Below, piece after piece: positions 44,224-49,728 of a DNA stretch of 49,728 nt. Numbering within the stretch: position 1 is the first letter of the stretch; each line of letters opens with the position of its first letter. The notes beneath the pieces are model-generated. The model saw only the letters and a program-made list of their open reading frames with translations, had not been told where the DNA came from and searched no databases. The translations under genes were made by a program, and so were the position numbers. The DNA is from Streptosporangiaceae bacterium (GTDB lineage: Bacteria > Actinomycetota > Actinomycetes > Streptosporangiales > Streptosporangiaceae), in the NCBI GenBank assembly GCA_030041135.1, contig JASHOL010000469.1:1-49728 (forward strand), read 5' to 3'.

Positions 44224-45842
44224 GTCCTGCTCAGGGTGCCACTCGCGGGCTGCCCCGATGAGCTGAAGTTGAACTGGACCGAGCTGGACCCGGACTTGGT
44301 CAGGGTCACCGTGCCCGGCAGGCACGGCCCAGAAGAAATGGTCTGGCTCAGGGTTAGCTGCTTCGCGGTCTGAGTCTCAACGCTCAGCGCGCCCGTACAG
44401 CTCAGGTTGCTCGACGAGTAGCTGATCGAGCCGCGGTTGTGCCCCGCGGCTAGGCTGACGGTCACGTTGTAGCTGCTGCCGGGCTGCGAGACAAGGCCCG
44501 CCCAGCTGCCCGCGAACGCCGACGGTGTGACCGCCGTCGGCGTTGGGCTCGCCGTGGGTGACCTGGGAGTCGCCGACGCACTGGGGTCCTTCAGGTTGCC
44601 GTTGGCCGCGCCGTGCGTAGTCCCGGTGTTCTGCACGAGGTGCACGACGAGCAGGGCCAGCAGCGCGCAGACCAGAACGCCCCCGGCGATCAGGACCTGC
44701 CCGGCCCGGCGGCGGCCAAGCGACTGCTGGTGTGCGCCGTGCCGCTCCTGCGCCAGCCCTGGCGCGTGGGCGGTCGCCCGATGAATGTCGTCCGCGCGCC
44801 CGCGCCCGCTGGGGATCGGGCGCGGGCCGGTGCTGCGAGCCGTCGGCGGTCGCCCGCCAGCATGGGCTTCGGCCGGCCGGATCGGCCTCGGCCCGGTAGC
44901 GCGCGAACCGGTCGCGTGGATGCCCGCCGGCCTCGGGCCGCTCGGCCGGTCGATCACCGGCCGGCCTGGCGGTTGCCGGTCCGTGCCCTCGCGCTCGCCC
45001 GCTTCGCCCCAGGTTCGCCGCTCGGCCGAGGGCCAAGGCAACCCAGGGCCCGCCTGGGCCAACAGGTCATCATCCTGCGTGGCCCTCGGGTCTCCGCCAG
45101 GGACGGCACGGCGTGACCCCTCCGCGAGCACGCCCGCCGGCGGGTCCCGGTCACCGATCAACGCGATTACCGCGGCCCGCGCCGTCGGCCGGTCGATGGG
45201 GTTGGTGGTCAGGCACTCGATCACGACATCGCGCACGTGCGCGGGCAAGACATCGAGGTCGCCGATGGTTGTGGGCGGCTTGCCCGACGCCGCGAATACG
45301 ACCGTCTGCGCCCACGCGGTCATGTCTGCCGCCGGGGTGGACGCGCCGTAGGGCGGGGTTATGCCGAACTCGACGACACGCGGTCCGGCTACGGTCATGA
45401 TCACGTATTCGGGGCCGAAGTTGCCATGGACCAGGCCCGCGAGATGGATCGAGGCCAGCCCCGTCGCCATGCCGATGGCAGCCGCCTCAAGCTCGGGGCC
45501 GTCCAGGATGCCGTCGGTGGCGATGACCTCCATCAGGGATTCGCCTGGCACGTATTCGCTGATCAGGAATGCATCGTCGCCGTCCATGCCGGCGTCGAGG
45601 ATCCGCGCCGCGCAGAACGGCGGCACGCGCTTGGCGACAGCGGCCTCGGCCGCGAAGCGGTCCCGGGCGGCGGCATCCCTGGTCCACTCGCTGTGCAGGA
45701 CGCTGATGGTGACGTCGGAGCCGTCGGGTCCGGTGCCCAGGTAGATGGGTCCCTCGGCCGGGATCCCAGCGATCCGCGCCACAAGCCGGTAGCGGCCAAC
45801 CCGCCTTGGGTCGCCGGTCTGAAGCGGCGATTGGTGAGGCAT
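44220..45842 (-). CDS. Transmembrane pseudokinase of the PknB type
   Basis: A 540-residue protein. Residues 17-260 have a Ser/Thr-kinase-like fold, but the beta-3 strand reads VTISVLHSEW with no lysine, the catalytic loop reads LVHGNFGPEYV instead of HRDLKPxN, and the metal motif reads VVEFG instead of DFG. Catalysis is therefore improbable. An Arg/Pro/Gly-rich cytoplasmic linker (about 265-390) leads to one helix (VLIAGGVLVCALLALLVVHLV) and a 100-residue Ser/Thr-rich extracellular domain with two Cys (LSCTGALS; GPCLPGT). The ORF begins at 45899, but MPHQSPLQTG (45842) follows GGAG. Probably a signalling scaffold. Confidence 0.85.
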   Translation of the reverse strand: MPHQSPLQTGDPRRVGRYRLVARIAGIPAEGPIYLGTGPDGSDVTISVLHSEWTRDAAARDRFAAEAAVAKRVPPFCAARILDAGMDGDDAFLISEYVPGESLMEVIATDGILDGPELEAAAIGMATGLASIHLAGLVHGNFGPEYVIMTVAGPRVVEFGITPPYGASTPAADMTAWAQTVVFAASGKPPTTIGDLDVLPAHVRDVVIECLTTNPIDRPTARAAVIALIGDRDPPAGVLAEGSRRAVPGGDPRATQDDDLLAQAGPGLPWPSAERRTWGEAGEREGTDRQPPGRPVIDRPSGPRPAGIHATGSRATGPRPIRPAEAHAGGRPPTARSTGPRPIPSGRGRADDIHRATAHAPGLAQERHGAHQQSLGRRRAGQVLIAGGVLVCALLALLVVHLVQNTGTTHGAANGNLKDPSASATPRSPTASPTPTAVTPSAFAGSWAGLVSQPGSSYNVTVSLAAGHNRGSISYSSSNLSCTGALSVETQTAKQLTLSQTISSGPCLPGTVTLTKSGSSSVQFNFSSSGQPASGTLSRT

Positions 45843-46174
45843 GGCGCAAGCTCCGGGCGTGGGCGTGCACAGTGGAACTCGTTGTGCGGTTCGCACCATA
45901 ACGCACTATGTGAAAGACACTGTGCTGAATCGACTAAGTTACTCCAAAGTAGATCGGGCTGCCAGCAAATCGGCGGATCCCGGTGGGCCGAATGCCCAGG
46001 TACGGTGGGGAGGCCCTGCGGGCCGAGAGCGACACGCCTTGCCTCGCTAGCGATGGTTGGTGTACCGCGACCCTGGACGTGGCAGAATTCCCCGCCGGAT
46101 TCGGGCACAACCGAGGCCTCCCGAGCGTTACAACCGCGCGAACGGGTTAGTGAGATGGAGGGGTTAGAGCCGAG
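45843..46174. other. Divergent intergenic region between pseudokinase and DUF4193 genes
   Basis: About 330 bases without a supported gene. Its middle (45900-45960) is less GC-rich than the surroundings and could hold the promoters. A TACGGT at 46012-46017 on the plus strand is a candidate -10 for the DUF4193 gene, giving a roughly 150-base leader. Confidence 0.45.
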
Positions 46175-46474
46175 ATGGCTACCGATTACGACAGCCCGAG
46201 GAAGACAGACGACGAGCTGACCGAGGACAGCCTGCAGGAACTGCAGGCGCGCCGGATGGACAAGTCCTCGACGGCGATTGACATCGACCCCGATGACATC
46301 GCCGAGTCGCTTGAACTGCCGGGGGCTGATCTCTCGAATGAGGAGCTCTCGTTCCGGGTGATCCCACGGCAGGCGGACGAGTTCACCTGCTCGAGCTGTT
46401 TCCTTGTGCATCACCGCAGCCAGCTTGCCGAGACTCGCGGCGGTCAGATGGTCTGCCGGGAGTGCGCCGCCTGA
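46175..46474 (+). CDS. DUF4193 family protein
   Basis: A 99-residue actinobacterial protein with an acidic N-terminal half (DYDSPRKTDDELTEDSLQEL) and a C-terminal zinc-ribbon-like pair FTCSSCFLVHHRSQL and MVCRECAA (CxxC...CxxC). The family is restricted to actinobacteria and resembles small RNA-polymerase-associated or regulatory zinc proteins, but its role is not established. GGAGGGG lies upstream of the ATG. Confidence 0.9.
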   Translation: MATDYDSPRKTDDELTEDSLQELQARRMDKSSTAIDIDPDDIAESLELPGADLSNEELSFRVIPRQADEFTCSSCFLVHHRSQLAETRGGQMVCRECAA

Positions 46475-46503
46475 CCTGCGGAAAGCAGAAGGACGCGCTC
46501 ATG

Positions 46504-46579
46504 CCCCTAAAAGGGGACGAGGCATGCCACCGGGACGGCGCCGGCACTGCCGGCGGGCCGGTCCCCGGTGGCGCGTGCC
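46504..46579. terminator. Nested hairpins between convergent genes
   Basis: Three structures lie in 75 bases: CCCC-TAAAA-GGGG (46504-46516), the perfect CGCCGGC-ACT-GCCGGCG (46539-46555), and an outer stem CCACCGGG/CCCCGGTGG (46527-46534 with 46563-46571) enclosing the second. They separate the DUF4193 gene from the convergent TPR gene and are likely a bidirectional terminator. Confidence 0.6.
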
Positions 46580-46676
46580 TGCGAGGCTTCACCACAAGTA
46601 GGCCGAATCAGGCTAAGTCTGAATAGTTCTCAGTATTCGCGTAGCGCTGTGGCCGGACAGAGCCATAGCGCTACCT

Positions 46677-47546
46677 TCATCTTCGGCGCGCCGCGGCCAT
46701 GGTCCGCAGCAGGCGCCCTCTCGGTCCCGGCACTCGGCGCACCCGGCTCCAGATGCGGCCGGCCACCGCGGCCCCGACCAGCCCCGCGACAATCGCGAAC
46801 GGCGCCAGCCCGGCGAGAGCCAGTCCGGCGGTGCACCCGGCCAGCGCCGTCAGTAGCGTTCCCCAGGCCAGGAGGGTCAGCCCGACCCTAGTGAGCGCGA
46901 CCTCGGCGTTCTGGCCGAACAGGCTGTTCGCCGGCGCGGAGCGGACTGCCTGCAGGAAGTAGCCCGCCGCCGCCAGGGCGTCGCGACCGCGCAGGCTGAT
47001 CAGGCCGAGCTCGTTCACGGCCCCCGCGTTGGCCGGGTCGATTGCCAGCGCCGCCTGCTGGCTGGCCCTGGCCCCATCCAGGTCACCGACAGCCAGTGCC
47101 ACCTTCCCGGCCGTCACGTGCACATCTGGTTCTCCCGGCGCGATCGCGAGCGCCGCGGCGCTGGCCTGGCGGGCCAGTTCCGGCTGCCCGGCCGCCACCG
47201 CGGCTTGCGCCAGGCAGATGTGGGACCGCCAGCAGTGCGGGGCGAGGTTGAGCGCGGGGACCGCGGCGGCGAGGGCGTCATCGGCCCGGCCGAGGCCGAG
47301 CAGCGCGGTGCTGGCCAGGCGGTATGGCCAGTCATCGGCCGGGTCGAGTTCGCTGGCGCGACGAGCCGCCTGCACGGCCGCCGCCTCGTTCCCCCCGGCT
47401 AGCTGCGCACGCGAAAGCAGGCACCACGCCCGGCCGCTGTCCGGGGTAATCGCCACGGCCGCGGTGAGGACGCGAACGGCGTCGGTGAACCGGCCAAGCT
47501 CGATCATCGTGCCTGCCCGGCTGAGGTCGGCCGGCGAGCCCGTCAT
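46677..47546 (-). CDS. Membrane-anchored TPR protein, partner of the AAA ATPase
   Basis: A 289-residue protein. Residues about 1-210 are TPR units (AVAITPDSGRAWCLLSRAQLAGG; ASELDPADDWPYRLASTALLGLG; LAIDPANAGAVNELGLISLRG), and about 215-265 hold two membrane helices (LTLLAWGTLLTALAGCTAGLAL; FAIVAGLVGAAVAGRIW) followed by a basic tail. It starts 16 bases after the AAA gene's stop, on the same strand, so the two form an operon. It could dock the ATPase or its clients at the membrane (inference). Confidence 0.82.
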   Translation of the reverse strand: MTGSPADLSRAGTMIELGRFTDAVRVLTAAVAITPDSGRAWCLLSRAQLAGGNEAAAVQAARRASELDPADDWPYRLASTALLGLGRADDALAAAVPALNLAPHCWRSHICLAQAAVAAGQPELARQASAAALAIAPGEPDVHVTAGKVALAVGDLDGARASQQAALAIDPANAGAVNELGLISLRGRDALAAAGYFLQAVRSAPANSLFGQNAEVALTRVGLTLLAWGTLLTALAGCTAGLALAGLAPFAIVAGLVGAAVAGRIWSRVRRVPGPRGRLLRTMAAARRR

Positions 47547-47562
47547 CGGGGCTGCCCGGCCG

Positions 47563-48969
47563 TCACAGCATCTTCCGGTGCTTCAGGTAGGCCGCCAGGT
47601 CGTCGTAGGCACCGCCCTCGTTGGCAAACAGCGCGACGTTGCGGGCCGAGTCGAACCAAGGGGCGAGCGACGGCCTGACCTGCGCCGTGGCCGCAGCCAG
47701 GTCGTCCTGCCCGATCATCCTCGCCTGGCCGGAACGGGCCGAGTCCAGCAGCGCCAGCTCGGCCGCGGACTCGCAGACGTGGGCGATGTCCGCGGCCGAG
47801 TAGCCCTCGGTCATGGCCGCCAGCTTGGCCAGGTTGATCCCGGCCACTGGCCGGTCCTTCAGGTGGAACCGGAACACCGCCTCGCGGGCCTGCGGGTCTG
47901 GCGGCAAGACCAGGAGCGTCCGGTCCAACCGGCCGGGCCGGCGCAGGGCGCTGTCGACGTCCCACGGGAGGTTGGTGGCGGCCAGCACGAATACGCCGTC
48001 GTTACCGCCGGTCACGTCGTCCAGCTCGAGCAGCAGCTGGTTGACGGCGCTGCGCATGGGCGTGTTCCGCAGCTGACTCCGCTTCTGGCCGATCGCGTCG
48101 ACTTCGTCGAAGAACAGCACGCATGGGGCGTTCCGCCGGGCGACGGCGAACAATTCATGGATATTCCGCTCACTCGACCCGATGTACATGTCCACCACGT
48201 CGGCGAACGAGACCGCGAGGAAGTGGGCGCCAAGCTCGCCCGCAACGGCGCGGGCGATGAACGTCTTGCCGCAGCCTGGAGGTCCGTAGAGTAGCAGCCC
48301 GCCGCGCAGGCTCTTGCCGTAAAGCCTGCGCAGCTCGGGATTGCGCATCGGGGCGAGGAACGCCGCCTCGAGCCTGGCCTTGACCTCATTCAGGCCGGCC
48401 ACGTCGGCCAGGCGCAGCCGTGGCTTCTCCGCGTCGTAGGCGGGAGCCTCCCTCTCGTGCTCGTAGGCGGCGGACCCGTCCTGGTTCACGAACATCGGCG
48501 GCAGCAGGTCCCGCAGTTCGGCCTCGGCCTGCGCCCAGTTGAAGCCGCCTGCCGCGGCCCCGCCTGCCGCGGGCTGGGCCGTATCCAGGGGCGGCGCGTG
48601 GTCCGCGGGCTGGGCCGTATCCAGGGGCGGCGCCTGGTCCGCGGGCTGGGCCGTGTCGAGGGGCGGCACCTGGTCCGCGGGCTGGGCCGTATCCAGGGGC
48701 GGCGCGTCCACAGGGGCCGGGACTCGAATCTCTCCTGCGGACGCAGGCTCCGACCCGGCTAGCTCGGCCCGGCCGACCTCGGCGAGCATGCGCAGCGCCT
48801 GGACATTCGCCGGGTCCGCCTGCAGCACCGCCCCGAGGTGGCTGATCCCTTCCTCGCGCAGACCGGCGGTCATGAGCATGCTGGCGAGGTGCAGGCGGAG
48901 GCCGAGGTCGTCGGGTAGAGCCGCGACCGCCTTGCGGAGGCTCGCGATCACGGCGGGCTCGGAATCCAT
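47563..48969 (-). CDS. TPR-AAA ATPase
   Basis: A 468-residue protein. Residues 1-75 look like a TPR pair; 89-136 are a 12-residue repeat; 185-440 are one classical AAA module: Walker A GPPGCGKT (229-236), Walker B CVLFFDE (283-289), sensor-1 Asn in AATNLP, arginine fingers in LRRPGRLDR and a pore-loop YIG (262-264). The YIG loop implies threading of a protein substrate through a hexamer. The C-terminus ends in a helical piece (YDDLAAYLKHRKML). It resembles the VCP/Vps4/FtsH-core group but has no protease domain. First gene of an operon with a membrane TPR protein. Confidence 0.88.
   Translation of the reverse strand: MDSEPAVIASLRKAVAALPDDLGLRLHLASMLMTAGLREEGISHLGAVLQADPANVQALRMLAEVGRAELAGSEPASAGEIRVPAPVDAPPLDTAQPADQVPPLDTAQPADQAPPLDTAQPADHAPPLDTAQPAAGGAAAGGFNWAQAEAELRDLLPPMFVNQDGSAAYEHEREAPAYDAEKPRLRLADVAGLNEVKARLEAAFLAPMRNPELRRLYGKSLRGGLLLYGPPGCGKTFIARAVAGELGAHFLAVSFADVVDMYIGSSERNIHELFAVARRNAPCVLFFDEVDAIGQKRSQLRNTPMRSAVNQLLLELDDVTGGNDGVFVLAATNLPWDVDSALRRPGRLDRTLLVLPPDPQAREAVFRFHLKDRPVAGINLAKLAAMTEGYSAADIAHVCESAAELALLDSARSGQARMIGQDDLAAATAQVRPSLAPWFDSARNVALFANEGGAYDDLAAYLKHRKML
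48562..48705 (-). repeat. Four tandem 36-bp in-frame repeats
   Basis: The units encode (A/V)PPLDTAQPAD(Q/H), four copies in a row within the ATPase linker (residues 89-136). Near-identity of the copies suggests recent expansion and a likely length polymorphism between strains. Confidence 0.85.
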
Positions 48970-49586
48970 CGGGCTAACCTCGGCGTAGTTCGGGTGGGCT
49001 CGGGCGAATGCCCAATTTTATGCGTGTTTGCCGGATGCCGGGCGTGGAACTATCGCATAGACCGATCGAGATGCGTCCCGGAGCCGTCATAAGCCGACGG
49101 AGCCGGCCGCCACCGGCCGCGCACCAGATGGCCCGCAACGACAGCAGAGGGTCAAGAGATGCTGCTCTTCGGCCTGTTGCAGTGTTGACGCGGTCGGGTG
49201 CAGTGGGCCCCGGCCGTCCGGCTGGGCCGGGCGGCGGTTTGATGCCCGGGCGTCCCGGCTGGGCCGGGCGGCGGTGTGACGCGGCGCCCGGTATGGCCGT
49301 CGGCTGGTCTCGGGGCGCCCGCACTGCCGCAGGCTGTCGGCATCGTGCAAGTTGTCGGGTGCATACCAGGTCAAAGCGACCGCGAAAGTGTGGAGAACTT
49401 ACACGATGCCGGAGAACTTACACGGCGGCGGACCCGCGCGGCCCCGGCCTGGTGCCTACCAGGGCGGCCGGAACTGCCGCTCCGCCTGAGCCGGGATCCC
49501 GGATCCTCGCAAGAGATCCTTAGCGATGGATAGCCGCGCCGGCCGATTCTGAAACAACCCGTCTTGAGGCGGCACGTTTACCTCTG
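48970..49586. other. Gene-poor region with two pairs of direct repeats
   Basis: Listed ORFs are low-complexity Arg/Pro/Gly frames without family features. Two direct repeats are seen: CCGGCTGGGCCGGGCGGCGGT at 49218-49238 and 49255-49275, and GGAGAACTTACACG at 49392-49405 and 49411-49424 (19-base period). The second pair may be a tandem protein-binding site. Confidence 0.5.
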
Positions 49587-49728
49587 ATGCTGTTCAGGAC
49601 GCTGCCATACGGCAGCAGAGTGCCCTCCACTGCCCCGTCGCTGGCCGCATCGGTCAAGACGGGCCGTCAGGACCTGTCTGCATTCGCCGCGCTGCCGAGG
49701 CAACCTTTTGCGACGGTCGCCCGTACTT
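49587..49728 (+). CDS. Possible 5' part of a gene running off the window
   Basis: The ATG at 49587 opens a frame that stays open to the window end (47 codons, starting MLFRTLPYGSRVPS). No ribosome site or family is recognised, so this is tentative. Confidence 0.3.
   Translation, partial: MLFRTLPYGSRVPSTAPSLAASVKTGRQDLSAFAALPRQPFATVART

Noticed and set aside
45841-46050. Short plus-strand ORF in the divergent promoter region
   Set aside because: It overlaps the start of the pseudokinase gene and has no family features.

Overview
The window is GC-rich, high-density bacterial chromosome. GTG and TTG starts, TANNNT -10 boxes placed 6-7 bases before start codons (leaderless genes), GlnR-type boxes, a DUF4193 protein, F420-type oxidoreductases, a SARP-like regulator and GuaB1 all point to an actinomycete (Streptomyces/Streptosporangiales-like; no finer call is possible from sequence alone). 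I see no rRNA, tRNA, CRISPR array, phage block or intact insertion sequence.

Layout. 1-3.6 kb: a GtrA-type membrane protein divergent from a three-gene DrrAB-like ABC exporter, then a decayed VOC (glyoxalase-fold) gene. 3.7-8.1 kb: an aldo/keto reductase behind what looks like a MerR-type promoter, a PLP-dependent decarboxylase, an ArsR/SRPBCC pair with a leaderless autoregulated promoter, and an alpha/beta hydrolase. 8.2-12.5 kb: a 1021-residue STAND ATPase/TPR regulator with its SARP DNA-binding and BTAD module at the C-terminus, followed by an exported HAF-repeat protein and a strong hairpin. 12.6-18.4 kb: epoxide-hydrolase-like enzyme, a dehydrogenase-fold protein that seems to lack its catalytic residues, DinB-like protein, NADP/F420 dehydrogenase fold, F420-type LLM oxidoreductase, a gene-free stretch with a long inverted repeat, and a small membrane protein.

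18.5-24.8 kb is a coherent acyl-CoA catabolic block: a phosphotriesterase-like lactonase divergent from ACAD-SDR-ACAD-ACAD-SDR, with a TetR-like palindrome between the two arms and a repeat-built 18-codon mini-ORF bridging two of the ACAD genes. 25.3-30.4 kb: VOC protein, DUF4177-like protein, prolyl aminopeptidase, LysE exporter, a 63-residue secreted peptide with a duplicated 12-residue unit, and an ammonium transporter behind GlnR-like boxes.

30.4-44.2 kb: TPP enzyme plus cyclase operon, alpha/beta hydrolase, D-Ala-D-Ala carboxypeptidase, GuaB1, NYN ribonuclease-like protein, patatin, a lactone oxidase/MFS pair, a lytic transglycosylase with an unusual extra domain, ferrochelatase (cpfC) and an inositol monophosphatase. 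44.2-49.7 kb: a transmembrane pseudokinase, DUF4193 protein, an operon of a TPR-AAA ATPase with a membrane-anchored TPR protein, and a repeat-bearing gene-poor end.

The best candidates for undescribed biology are the AAA/TPR pair, the receptor-like pseudokinase, the small duplicated secreted peptide beside the nitrogen-controlled transporter, the domain-swapped SARP with its HAF-repeat neighbour, and the GTG-repeat mini-ORF.
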